This document shows, one piece after another, positions 8,919 to 17,206 of a stretch of DNA of 33,779 bases (positions are counted from its first letter, which is position 1; each line of letters starts with the position of its first letter). Source of the DNA: Paenibacillus cisolokensis (lineage in GTDB: Bacteria; Bacillota; Bacilli; Paenibacillales; Paenibacillaceae). The stretch is taken from assembly GCF_018403665.1 (NCBI RefSeq), contig NZ_BOVJ01000125.1:1-33779 (forward strand), in the 5' to 3' direction. The translations under genes and the position numbers were made by a program. The notes under the pieces were generated by a model that saw only the letters and a list, made by a program, of their open reading frames with translations, made no database searches and was not told where the DNA came from.

Positions 8919-10294
8919 TGCGGTTCAGCCTCCTGCAGCCAGCCCGAGGCTTCGGCCGCTGCCAGCACCCGGTCCACGATTTGCGGCGCCGATCCCAGAT
9001 AAGCGGACGGGTCCATCAGATTTTCCAGTTCTTCTTTGCCGACCGCTTCCCGCACGCGTTCGTCAGCCATCAGCACATCACGGAAGGGGATTCCCTCTTC
9101 CACGCTCTTCATGCACAGCTCGTAGACGACCTCATGCGCCGTCTGTTTCCCCATCGGCTTCGCCAGAACGAACATGACGCGCTCGGAAAGCAGGAGTCCT
9201 CCGAGCATATTCAGGTTGCGCAGCATGTTCTCCGGCTTCACGACCAAGCCGGCGAGAATGTTCTTCGCGGAAGCGAGCTGCGCGGCAAGGTAGATGCAGC
9301 TTTCCGGAATGGCGATCCACTCGCCGCGCCAGGACATGGCGTCGCGTTCGTGCTCGACAATCATCGATTCCTGCACGAGCGCGGCGTTGTAGCGAATCGG
9401 CTTGGTCAGACTCGCCAGACCCTCCAGCGCGGCAGGATTCCGCTTGTGCGGCATGGTCGAGGAACCGATTTTACCGGAAGTGAACGGCTCTTCCACCTCG
9501 TCCAGCTCCGTACGCATCAAATTGTACAATTCATTGCCCATTTTGCCGAGCGTGCCGCTGATCATCCCCAGCAAGCCGGCATATTCCGCCGACCGGTCGC
9601 GGGACGAATGCCAGCATATGTTCGGCGCTTGCAGTCCAAGGCGCTTCATCGTCAGGCGCTCCACTTCCGGGCCGAGCGGACCGAAGGAAGCGTAAGTGCC
9701 CACCCCGCCTGCCAGCACGCCGGTAAATACCCGGGACTCGGCCTCGCGCAGACGGTCCAGATGGCGAATGACCTCGTCGAGAAGCACCGCGATTTTGAAG
9801 CCGAAAGTGGTCGGCAGCCCCTGCACCCCGTGCGAGCGCCCCGCGATCGGGGTATCCCGGTACTCGCGCGCAAGCCGGGCCATCTCGCGGGCCACCGCGC
9901 GCAAATCGCGGACGATGATGCGATGCGCTTCTTTGAGCTGCAGCATCATCCCGGTATCCACGATATCCTGGGTGGTCGCGCCGTAATGCACCCATTCCCC
10001 GTGTTCAGCCCCGCACAGCTTTTGCAGCGCCTTCAGGGTCGGCATCAAAGAATGCTTCACCTTTTGCACTTCCTGCGCGATCTCGTGAATATTCATCAGC
10101 TCTACCTTAGCCTTGGCGGCAATCGTCTCCGCCGCTTCGGCCGGTATGAGCCCCACCTCGGCTTCGGCAAGCGCAAGCGCCGCTTCGACGTCCAGATGCT
10201 TCTGCAGACGGTTTTCGTCCGACCACACTTGACGCATCTCCGCTGTGCCGAAATTATTTTGAAGCATGATCATATCGATTACATGAGACGGCAT
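8915..10294 (-). CDS. Adenylosuccinate-lyase-like enzyme of the fumarase/aspartase superfamily
   Basis: 459 residues with the superfamily signature GSSTMPHKRNP at 277-287, the serine loop being the catalytic base. Upstream lie HYGATTQD (103-110) and GRSHGVQGLPTTFG (152-165, catalytic histidine H155), both of PurB type. The C-terminus, with DERVREAV and PSAYLGSA, fits the ADSL C-terminal domain. The family cleaves C-N or C-C bonds, usually releasing fumarate or a lactone. Its place in a catabolic operon without purine genes suggests a non-purine role, such as splitting an N-succinyl-type adduct or acting as a cycloisomerase. The ATG at 10294 is preceded by AGGAGG at nine bases. Confidence 0.85.
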   Translation of the reverse strand: MPSHVIDMIMLQNNFGTAEMRQVWSDENRLQKHLDVEAALALAEAEVGLIPAEAAETIAAKAKVELMNIHEIAQEVQKVKHSLMPTLKALQKLCGAEHGEWVHYGATTQDIVDTGMMLQLKEAHRIIVRDLRAVAREMARLAREYRDTPIAGRSHGVQGLPTTFGFKIAVLLDEVIRHLDRLREAESRVFTGVLAGGVGTYASFGPLGPEVERLTMKRLGLQAPNICWHSSRDRSAEYAGLLGMISGTLGKMGNELYNLMRTELDEVEEPFTSGKIGSSTMPHKRNPAALEGLASLTKPIRYNAALVQESMIVEHERDAMSWRGEWIAIPESCIYLAAQLASAKNILAGLVVKPENMLRNLNMLGGLLLSERVMFVLAKPMGKQTAHEVVYELCMKSVEEGIPFRDVLMADERVREAVGKEELENLMDPSAYLGSAPQIVDRVLAAAEASGWLQEAEPQ

Positions 10295-10339
10295 GACACT
10301 TTTCCTCCTAGATGTCAGGTATGAATGAAGAGGGACTTC

Positions 10340-11506
10340 TTATCCGATCGACTTCAGCCCCAGGACGGCGGCTTCGGCGAAAAGCGCCGCACTGATGGCG
10401 ATCGCATCTTCGTTCAAGGTGAACCGCGGGTGATGCCACTGTTCCGTCCCGCCCGTCCCCATCCAAATAAAACAACCCGGGATGCGTTCCTGATACAGAG
10501 CGAAATCTTCGCCGCCCATCGTCGGAACGGCCTCGACCACCCGGAGCCCCTGCGCTTCCGCCGCCCGGCGCATCATTTCCGCCATTGCCGGATCGTTATT
10601 GACCGCCGGCAGCATCGATGTCCAGTTCAACCGGGCTTCGGCTCCGTATCCGGCGGCAACGCCCTCGACGACTTGCTTCATGCGATCCGGAATGATCGCC
10701 CGCGCCTCCGGTTCGAACGTCCGCACCGTGCCTTCCAGAACGGCCGTATCCGGAATGACGTTCCAGGAGGAGCCGGCCTGCAGCTTGCACACGCTGACCA
10801 CCGCCGAATAATGCGGACTGACATTGCGGCTTACGAGCGTCTGCAGCGACGTTACAATGGCGCTGCTCACCACGACCGGATCGACAACCGCCTCGGGAAC
10901 CCCTGCATGGCCCCCTTTGCCGAAAATGTCAATCTCGAAACGGTCAACCGAAGCCATTAGCGGGCCCGTACGGATGCCGACCGTGCCGACAGGCAGCTCC
11001 GGCTTGTTGTGCATGCCGAATATGGCGGAAACGCCCTCGAGCGCGCCCGCTTCCAATACCGCCCGCGCGCCGACCGCCTGCTCTTCCGCCGGCTGGAACA
11101 AAATGCGTACGGTGCCGTGAAGCTCATCGGCATGATCGTGCAGCAGCTTGGCCGCGCCAATCATCGATGTCGTATGAAAATCATGCCCGCAAGCATGCAT
11201 TTTTCCCGGCACCTCGGAGGCGAACGGCAATCCCGTCTCCTCGTTTACGGGCAGCGCGTCGATATCGGCGCGAAGCATAATCGTCGGTCCGGGATGCGCG
11301 CCTTTCACCTCGGCCAGCACGCCGGTCGGCAGACCGAGGTCCAGCAGACGCACCCCCGCTTCCGTCAACCATGCCCGAATCCGCTTGGTCGTCTCAAACT
11401 CCTCGTTGGAAAGCTCAGGAAATCGATGCAGTTCCCTGCGCATGCTCACCAGCTTCGATTGAAGCGAAGCGGCCTGCTCCCGAAAGGTGGCGGATATCGT
11501 TGTCAT
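10340..11506 (-). CDS. M20-family amidohydrolase (N-acyl amino acid/hippurate hydrolase type)
   Basis: 388 residues with the metal-site landmarks of M20D amidohydrolases: MHACGHDFHT (C106, H108), DIDALP (81-86) and FQPAEEQAVGA (E141/E142). It would hydrolyse an N-acyl or aromatic amide to a free amino acid and a carboxylate in the cytoplasm. I start it at ATG 11506, nine bases after AAAGGAG; an ATG at 11515 overlaps that site. It sits 24 bases after the 2Fe-2S gene and 45 bases before the lyase, and so is well placed to open an imported amide. Confidence 0.9.
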   Translation of the reverse strand: MTTISATFREQAASLQSKLVSMRRELHRFPELSNEEFETTKRIRAWLTEAGVRLLDLGLPTGVLAEVKGAHPGPTIMLRADIDALPVNEETGLPFASEVPGKMHACGHDFHTTSMIGAAKLLHDHADELHGTVRILFQPAEEQAVGARAVLEAGALEGVSAIFGMHNKPELPVGTVGIRTGPLMASVDRFEIDIFGKGGHAGVPEAVVDPVVVSSAIVTSLQTLVSRNVSPHYSAVVSVCKLQAGSSWNVIPDTAVLEGTVRTFEPEARAIIPDRMKQVVEGVAAGYGAEARLNWTSMLPAVNNDPAMAEMMRRAAEAQGLRVVEAVPTMGGEDFALYQERIPGCFIWMGTGGTEQWHHPRFTLNEDAIAISAALFAEAAVLGLKSIG

Positions 11507-11530
11507 CGCCCACATCTCCTTTGCTTTATT

Positions 11531-11854
11531 TTATTGCGAATCAGAATCAGCCGGCCAGAAGTCCTTGGCGGTCTCCATAGCCGGCTCAATGCACAGCGGA
11601 CCTTCGGGGACAAGCATTCTGCAGGAAAGGACGTTCTTCCCGTTCACTTTCACCAGACAGCTGCCGCAAAATCCCCGTTTGCAGGCATGATCGTAAAACG
11701 CAAAAGTCCCATCCAGCTCATCGGCAATGTAGCGCATCAGATCGAGGACGGTCATCCCGTCCCCGTACGGCACCTCGTACGTGGCGAACGTCACCTCGCC
11801 CGCTGCGGAAGCCTTGCGCGCAACCCGGCAAGTGACGAGTGGTTGTCTGGTCAT
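11531..11854 (-). CDS. Stand-alone 2Fe-2S protein resembling the N-terminal half of SdhB/FrdB
   Basis: 107 residues only. Four cysteines, C58, C63, C66 and C78, show exactly the C-x4-C-x2-C-x11-C spacing of the [2Fe-2S] site in succinate dehydrogenase iron-sulfur subunits. The motif reads ACKRGFCGSC. SdhB proteins are over twice as long and add a second domain with [4Fe-4S] and [3Fe-4S] clusters; that domain is absent, and the gene ends normally before the M20 gene with no sign of frameshift. It overlaps the flavoprotein stop as ATGA, so the two are coupled and probably form an electron-transfer pair. The FAD enzyme would pass electrons to or from this small soluble partner. Confidence 0.85.
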   Translation of the reverse strand: MTRQPLVTCRVARKASAAGEVTFATYEVPYGDGMTVLDLMRYIADELDGTFAFYDHACKRGFCGSCLVKVNGKNVLSCRMLVPEGPLCIEPAMETAKDFWPADSDSQ

Positions 11855-13554
11855 GGATGGTTCACCTCTCCGCGAAGCAGCCGGTTGAAGCGGGCGGTCC
11901 GCCCTTCAAGGCGAACGGCGAGACTGCATGTCCAGCCGTTGTCGCTTTCCGGTGCGTCAAGGCGAACATGCGCGCCGCGGGTTTCCCGCCGTTCCTTGGC
12001 GGACGCGGCCACGCTCCAGCCGGTATCGACCATATTCCGCAGCTCCAGCGTCTTGCCCACATCTCTATTATAAATTAAAGCGCGATCGCGCGCGCCCACA
12101 CGCTCCGCAATTTCTTCGCGCAGCGCATTCAGCCGTTGAATCGCCTGCTCCAATCCTTCTGCCGTACGGGTAGCCCCGGCATGCCGCTGCATCAGCGACT
12201 GCACCTCTCTCCAGCCTTCCTGCGGCCGGCTGGCAGTGCTGCTGCCCGAGCGGCTCAAAATACGCCGCACCGGCTCCAGGACTTCGTCCACGACGGACGA
12301 ACCGGTACCCGCAGGCGGAAGCGGGTTTCGCAGGGCGTAAACGGCGGCGTTACGGCCGGCGATCGCGCCGAACACTTGATTTTCCGACAGCGCGTTGCCG
12401 GCCAGCCGGTTCGCGCCGTGAATCCCGCCCGCGCATTCGCCGGCCGCGTACACGCCGGGCAAGCTGGTCGAAGCATCCGGCTCGATCCTGAGCCCGCCCA
12501 TAAAATAATGCGCCCCGGGAGCCACTTCCCGCTCCGCCGCGTCCGCAGCCAGCCCCACATCCTCCAGCAGCCGCTGCTGCATTTGCGGAAGCTCGCTCGG
12601 ATCGATGCCCCGGGTGCTGATATACAGGCCGCCGGCGTCCGTTCCGTTGCCGGCGGCGATCTCCTGGGACATAACGCGGGACATCACATCGCGCGTAGCG
12701 TCCTTCAGCGGCCCGACGCCGTACCGGTCCCAGAAATCGTCCCCGTGGCGATTCAGAAGACGGGCGCCTTTCGGGATCAGGATGCCGGAATTGAACATCA
12801 GCCCTCTGGCTCCGGCCGGGGAAACGAGTACGGTCGGGTAATGCTGGACGAATTCCATATCCACCAATTCAATCCCCGCGCGCAGCGCAATGCCGTATCC
12901 GTCACCGGTCGCTTCGTAAGGATTGGTGTTCAATTCGTAAATTTGACTGCCGCCTCCTGTCGCCACAATGACAGCCGGAGCCTCGTAGATCCGAAGCTCG
13001 CCGGCAGGCGAATGAAACGCGGCCACGCCTTTCAGGACGCCGCGATCCACAATCAAATCCGTCGCATGCGTGAACGAATGCACCGGGATACCGGCCTTTT
13101 TCACCGCTCTTAACAGCACGCGCATCAGCTCTCGTCCCACGGTGTTGCCTACATGAAGCGCCCGCGCATAAGAATGGCCGGCGAGCCAGCCCAGATGCGG
13201 CCGCGAGCTGCCCTTCTCGACCGGATCGAACTTGACGCCGAGCCGCTCTGCGAACGCCACCGCCTCGGCAGCCTGCTCCGCGAGCACTTGCACCAGCCGC
13301 GGATCGGGTATCCCTTCGCCGGAGCGGATAATATCCGCAGCGAACAGCTCCGGACTGTCCCCCGGCTCCGCGCTCGGCACTACCGCGCAAAACGAATAAT
13401 GGGCCGAGAGCGTTCCTCCCGAACGCTGCGGCTCCCCTTTCGTCAATACGACAGGGCGAGCTCCTTGCTCGGCCGCAGCCAGCGCCGCGCGGAGTCCGGC
13501 GCCGCCGCTGCCGATAATGACCACATCATAACGTTCCCTAGCGATTTCCACCAT
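11851..13554 (-). CDS. FAD-dependent fumarate-reductase/succinate-dehydrogenase-like flavoprotein
   Basis: 567 residues of the SdhA/FrdA/NadB family. The FAD-binding GSGGAG is at 15-20 in VVIIGSGGAGLRAALAA. Substrate and catalytic landmarks are EFVQHYPT (234-241), the likely proton-donor arginine R293 in RDVMSRVM, H349 in GAHYFMGG, and GANRLAGNALSE (380-391, R383). The usual SdhA segment carrying the FAD-linked histidine (SHTVAAQGG type) is replaced by RSGGTLSAHYSF, so covalent FAD by the standard site is not assured. It would oxidise or reduce a dicarboxylate or an analogous C-C bond. No membrane anchor gene is present, so the complex should be soluble. The ATG at 13554 follows GGGGAGAG. Confidence 0.88.
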   Translation of the reverse strand: MVEIARERYDVVIIGSGGAGLRAALAAAEQGARPVVLTKGEPQRSGGTLSAHYSFCAVVPSAEPGDSPELFAADIIRSGEGIPDPRLVQVLAEQAAEAVAFAERLGVKFDPVEKGSSRPHLGWLAGHSYARALHVGNTVGRELMRVLLRAVKKAGIPVHSFTHATDLIVDRGVLKGVAAFHSPAGELRIYEAPAVIVATGGGSQIYELNTNPYEATGDGYGIALRAGIELVDMEFVQHYPTVLVSPAGARGLMFNSGILIPKGARLLNRHGDDFWDRYGVGPLKDATRDVMSRVMSQEIAAGNGTDAGGLYISTRGIDPSELPQMQQRLLEDVGLAADAAEREVAPGAHYFMGGLRIEPDASTSLPGVYAAGECAGGIHGANRLAGNALSENQVFGAIAGRNAAVYALRNPLPPAGTGSSVVDEVLEPVRRILSRSGSSTASRPQEGWREVQSLMQRHAGATRTAEGLEQAIQRLNALREEIAERVGARDRALIYNRDVGKTLELRNMVDTGWSVAASAKERRETRGAHVRLDAPESDNGWTCSLAVRLEGRTARFNRLLRGEVNHP

Positions 13555-13587
13555 AACTCTCCCCTTCTCCGTTCGATCAAGCGCCCG

Positions 13588-15093
13588 TCAAGCGCCCGTT
13601 CGGCGGGAACGGATCGCCTTGAACAGACGGCGCACGATCGGCCAGAACGTTACCGCAAGCCCGATCAGCAGCAGAGTTCCGGAAATCGGCCGCGTGAAAA
13701 ATTTCAATAAATCCCCGTTGAAAATCAAGGCCGACTGGTTCAGCGTATTTTCCAATACCGGGCCGAGAATGACGCCCAGAACAAGCGGCGACGGCTCCAT
13801 CTTCGCTTTCCGCAGCAAATAGCCCAGCACGCCGAAAATGATCAGGACGACGACGTCAAACAAACTGTTCCTCACGGCATATGCGCCGATAAAACAGAAG
13901 ATCATCACAATCGGCATAAGCACTTTCGGCGACAGATGGGAAACTTTCGCGAACAGCCCCACCATCGGAAGATTCAGTACAAGCAGCATCACATTTCCGA
14001 TATACATGCTGGCAATCAGCGCCCAGAACGTCGTCGGATGCTCGCTCATCATGAGCGGCCCCGGCGTGATGCCCTGAATCATAAATGCGCTGAGAAGAAT
14101 CGCCGGCAGCGGCGAGAACGGGACACCGAGCGAGAGCAGCGGAACGAGAGCGCCGGTGCTGGCTCCGTTGTTGGCCGATTCGGGACCCGCCACGCCCTCG
14201 ATTGCCCCTTGTCCGAACTCCTCCGGTTTTTTGGAAAGTTTTTTCTCCAATCCGTAAGAAGCATACGTACTAATAATGTTGGCCGGTCCCGGAATGAGTC
14301 CCAGCACGAAGCCCAGCAGGCCGCCGCGGACGATCGGGCCGGTGCTGCGGCGCATCTCGGATTTGCTCGGCATCAGCCGCCGGAGCGACAAATCGGCTTT
14401 CACCGGCTTGTGGTCCGACTGCTCCATCGCGCCCAGAACTTCCGACAACCCGTAGAGTCCCATAATAATCGGAATGAAGTCGATGCCGTCCATCAGCCAG
14501 GGGGAATCGAACGTCAGTCTGAGCGTGCCGCTCATCGGGTCAATCCCGATCAGAGCGATGACCACCCCAAGCGCAATCAGCAGATAGCTTCTTAATAAAG
14601 AGGTATCCGTCATTCTCGACAGCACGAGCAACCCGACCAGCACGATCGCGAAATATTCCGGCGGACCGAACCGCAAAGCCATGTCAGCGATTGGCGGAGC
14701 CAGAAACGTCAGCAAAATCATGCCGATCGTTCCCGCCACGAAGGAGCCGATCGCGGCGATGGCGAGCGCAGCGCCCGCCCGTCCTTTCTGCGTCATCTTG
14801 TAGCCGTCAAGCGTCGTCACGACCGATGCCGCCTCTCCCGGCACGTTCACCAGAATCGATGTCGTAGAACCCCCGTACATTCCCCCGAAATAAATGCCCG
14901 AAATGAGAATCAATGCGGAAATGGGTTCCATCGAGAAGGTGAGCGGCAAGAGCATGGAAATCGCGCCGACGGGGCCAAGTCCGGGCAAAACGCCGACAAG
15001 CGTGCCCAACGCAACGCCCGCCAAACAAATCAACAGATTCGTTAATGAAAAAGCAGCCGAAATGCCGGCCAAAATATGTTCCATATCAACCAC
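13588..15093 (-). CDS. tctA: Tripartite tricarboxylate transporter large permease TctA
   Basis: 501 residues with about twelve membrane segments and the highly conserved TctA start: [21 protein letters not shown] and [17 protein letters not shown] second copy of the GxxPG pattern is seen as [10 protein letters not shown] and [12 protein letters not shown], typical of the pseudo-repeat in this family. With TctB and TctC it forms a secondary, ion-driven uptake system for citrate, tartrate, aromatic or other carboxylates. The start is GTG at 15093, preceded by GGGGGGAA about eight bases upstream; an ATG three codons in lies farther from the site. It lies 34 bases before the flavoprotein gene. 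Confidence 0.93.
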   Translation of the reverse strand: MVDMEHILAGISAAFSLTNLLICLAGVALGTLVGVLPGLGPVGAISMLLPLTFSMEPISALILISGIYFGGMYGGSTTSILVNVPGEAASVVTTLDGYKMTQKGRAGAALAIAAIGSFVAGTIGMILLTFLAPPIADMALRFGPPEYFAIVLVGLLVLSRMTDTSLLRSYLLIALGVVIALIGIDPMSGTLRLTFDSPWLMDGIDFIPIIMGLYGLSEVLGAMEQSDHKPVKADLSLRRLMPSKSEMRRSTGPIVRGGLLGFVLGLIPGPANIISTYASYGLEKKLSKKPEEFGQGAIEGVAGPESANNGASTGALVPLLSLGVPFSPLPAILLSAFMIQGITPGPLMMSEHPTTFWALIASMYIGNVMLLVLNLPMVGLFAKVSHLSPKVLMPIVMIFCFIGAYAVRNSLFDVVVLIIFGVLGYLLRKAKMEPSPLVLGVILGPVLENTLNQSALIFNGDLLKFFTRPISGTLLLIGLAVTFWPIVRRLFKAIRSRRTGA

Positions 15094-15125
15094 TGATGCT
15101 TCCCCCCAACATCACACAGCTGTTT

Positions 15126-15602
15126 TTATATCCAGACGCCGGGCGGCAAATAGATCCCAAGCCACCAATCGAAGATGAGCCAGATAGAAGCCGTGGTAAA
15201 TAGCGCCAGCATCATCAGCCGCCAGCTTCTGAGTCCCAGCAAGTATCCGATAGCCCACAATGTAATGAAGGAGGACAACAAAAACCCGAACCCGTACGTC
15301 AGTACGACAAACAGAATAAAAACGCCAAGGATCGCCAGCGATCCGCGGGAAAAGACGGGCTCATGTCCGTTCGTTTCGCGGTCTGCAGCGCGCCCTCGCC
15401 GAAGGGTCAGCAGCAGACCCGCCAACATCAGGATGCTTAAAACGGTCAGCAAGCCGCCGAATACAACCGGGAAAAAGCCCGCCTGAATATGGTTCAACGT
15501 CCCAAACCGGAGACCGCGGGATTGCCACAACGTTAGCAATCCCGCAAGCATGAAGAGAAGCGCGGCAATCATCCGCGCTCGAATAACCGTCCGATTCATC
15601 AT
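15126..15602 (-). CDS. tctB: Tripartite tricarboxylate transporter small subunit TctB
   Basis: 158 residues with four hydrophobic segments and the family's short N-terminal helix followed by a basic loop (LRRGRAADRETNGHEP). TctB subunits are poorly conserved, so the assignment rests on length, topology and position between tctC and tctA. The ATG at 15602 overlaps the tctC stop as ATGA. A second ATG follows immediately. Confidence 0.88.
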   Translation of the reverse strand: MMNRTVIRARMIAALLFMLAGLLTLWQSRGLRFGTLNHIQAGFFPVVFGGLLTVLSILMLAGLLLTLRRGRAADRETNGHEPVFSRGSLAILGVFILFVVLTYGFGFLLSSFITLWAIGYLLGLRSWRLMMLALFTTASIWLIFDWWLGIYLPPGVWI

Positions 15603-16651
15603 TTAATCATCCCGAGTTTCTTGTAAAGTTCGCCCGTCGTTTCATACCACTCGTCCAATTCTTTCAGTGCGTCGGCACTGTTCTTGTAACCAAGCTGATA
15701 ACCCGCCTGTTCCATCAACTCTTTGAATTTGTCCGATTCATACACAGCCTTGGTCAGCTCGTCGATCTTCCGGACAACCTCTTCCGGCACGTTATTCGGA
15801 ATGACGATGTAGTGGCCGGCGCCTCCCGCCAGACCTTCAATACCCTGCTCTTCTGCCGTCGGAACATCCGGCAACTGATCGACCCGCTTCTCGCTGAGCA
15901 CGGCCAATGCGCGCAGCTCGCCGGACTCGACTTGTCCGCGCACTTCCGGAACGTTCATGAAAGCGGACATGACATGGTTGCCCAAAACGGACGGAAGGAG
16001 CGGGCCGCTTCCTTGGTAAGGAACGTGCTGCAGCTGGATTCCCGCCTTATCTTCCAGCAAACGGGCAAGCAGCGCGACGACGGTGCCTTCGCCCGGATTG
16101 CCGACCGTAAGTTTTCCTGGATTTTCCTTCGCGTATTTGATATAATCGTCAAGAGTCTGGAACGGCGAATCTTTAGGCACGACAATCGCGACGACCATTT
16201 CGCCGACTTTGTTCACAACCGTGAAATCATCTCTTGTATATTGAGCCGGTGTGATATGCAGCGACGACGAAATATGGCCTGTAGATGCCCAAAGCCACGT
16301 ATAGCCGTCAGGCTTCGCCTGGACGAGCTGGTAGTTGCCGACCGTACCCGAAGCGCCGTCGACGTTCTTCACGGTAATCGGTTGATTGATAATGCCGGTA
16401 GAAGCTTCGACAAAGGAACGGGCCAAGATGTCGGATACGCCGCCTGCATTGAACGGTACGATCAACTCGATATTTTTGGCCGGATAATCCGTTTCTTTCG
16501 ATTCCGCCCCGTTATTGGCCTCTTGCGCATTATTGGTCTCCGGCGCGTTATTGGCCTGCTGTCCCCCATTACCTTTGCTTGCGCATGCTGCAAGTATCGC
16601 CAAAATGGAAATCAAGACCGCGATTTTGAACACGAATGTCTGTCTTTTCAT
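15599..16651 (-). CDS. tctC: Tripartite tricarboxylate transporter solute-binding lipoprotein TctC/Bug
   Basis: 350 residues. A signal peptide ends in a lipobox with the acylated cysteine at C23 (AILAAC), followed by an Asn/Gln/Glu-rich low-complexity linker containing three NNA repeats. The mature part has the Bug-family start YPAKNIELIVPFNAGGVSDILAR and a second ligand loop GTVGNYQLVQAKPDGYT. In Gram-positive bacteria it is anchored outside the membrane and hands a carboxylate to TctAB. It is the first gene of the operon, with GGGAGG five bases before the ATG at 16651 and a roughly 200-base untranslated leader. Bug proteins bind di- and tricarboxylates, aromatic acids, amino acids and others, so the ligand is open. 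Confidence 0.92.
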   Translation of the reverse strand: MKRQTFVFKIAVLISILAILAACASKGNGGQQANNAPETNNAQEANNGAESKETDYPAKNIELIVPFNAGGVSDILARSFVEASTGIINQPITVKNVDGASGTVGNYQLVQAKPDGYTWLWASTGHISSSLHITPAQYTRDDFTVVNKVGEMVVAIVVPKDSPFQTLDDYIKYAKENPGKLTVGNPGEGTVVALLARLLEDKAGIQLQHVPYQGSGPLLPSVLGNHVMSAFMNVPEVRGQVESGELRALAVLSEKRVDQLPDVPTAEEQGIEGLAGGAGHYIVIPNNVPEEVVRKIDELTKAVYESDKFKELMEQAGYQLGYKNSADALKELDEWYETTGELYKKLGMIK

Positions 16652-16694
16652 AGCTGCCTCCCGATAGTATGGATCATCATCATATTCCTGTAGA

Positions 16695-16792
16695 TTATGT
16701 TGGGGCTATGCCTAAACCATGCTTCATCAGATGTTGGTACATTCCGCTCGGAACGTTGCAACAGCCAATGTTCTGCTCCAGAATTCTGTCAT
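16695..16792 (-). other. Possible pair of tiny leader ORFs before tctC
   Basis: After AAAGGAG an ATG at 16792 opens a 21-codon frame (start MTEFWSRTLAVA) ending at 16727. Its TGA overlaps the ATG of a 10-codon frame (MKHGLGIAPT) ending at 16695. The first ATG touches its Shine-Dalgarno site with no spacer, which argues against efficient use. No known riboswitch was recognised in this leader. Confidence 0.15.
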
Positions 16793-16850
16793 CTCCTTTA
16801 CTCTGAACTTGTCCAACCCCCGGCAAACATAGCAAGAACATATCCCATCG

Positions 16851-16879
16851 GAATTGTATGAATTAATTAGAATTGTATG
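16851..16879 (-). promoter_or_regulatory. Operator-like direct repeat at the tct operon promoter
   Basis: The 10-mer CATACAATTC (minus strand) occurs twice, at 16851-16860 and 16870-16879, exactly 19 bases apart with TAATTAATT between. The upstream copy covers the -10 box and the other lies at and past the likely start point. Such placement is typical of a repressor site. No regulator gene is in the window, so the binder (GntR, IclR or LysR type) is unknown. Confidence 0.5.
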
Positions 16880-16900
16880 CTAGACACCGTCCGCTGTCAA
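16872..16900 (-). promoter_or_regulatory. Sigma-A promoter of the tct catabolic operon
   Basis: TTGACA at 16895-16900, a 17-base spacer and TACAAT at 16872-16877 on the minus strand, nearly consensus. The start point would be near 16865, giving a leader of about 210 bases before tctC. Confidence 0.75.
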
Positions 16901-16960
16901 TCCCGAATCTGAGACTTTGTAACTGTTCGGAGAAATGTCATGATGAGACGGGAGAACCTT

Positions 16961-17024
16961 GACATGGACTTTCCAGGCGCAAAATGGCCAAAACGCGATA
17001 ATCCCAGCGATCATGCAGTTTTTG
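16961..17024 (+). repeat. Dispersed intergenic repeat, copy A (diverged)
   Basis: Shares with 26636-26700 the stretches TTTCC-GG-CGCAAAAT-GCCAAAACGCG and TGCAGTTTTT in the same order and spacing. It lies between the mannosidase terminator and the tct promoter, with no coding frame across it. Confidence 0.55.
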
Positions 17025-17134
17025 GGATCGGTTCAAGGACAGACCAGGAAACGGACGTTGAACGGTTTGACGGATGATGCGGATGATTAGAAAGGCGAGC
17101 AGGAAGTGAATTTTATCCTTTCTTTAATCTGAAC

Positions 17135-17161
17135 AAAGTCCCCGGAACCGGATCCGGGGAC
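17135..17161 (-). terminator. Terminator after the beta-mannosidase gene
   Basis: GTCCCCGG pairs with CCGGGGAC around an eight-base loop, followed on the minus strand by TTTGTTC. It lies about 45 bases past the mannosidase stop and ends the sugar-use locus. Confidence 0.65.
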
Positions 17162-17206
17162 CGCGAGAAACTTCTCTCTATGATTCGAAATATGGGCCGA
17201 TTCGTC

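Noticed and set aside
8894..10324. A 476-codon plus-strand frame
   Set aside because: Mirror of the PurB-like lyase gene, which has full family motifs. The antisense product has none.
16652..16850. A riboswitch in the tctC leader
   Set aside because: About 200 bases of leader, but no recognised riboswitch core and no terminator hairpin before tctC.
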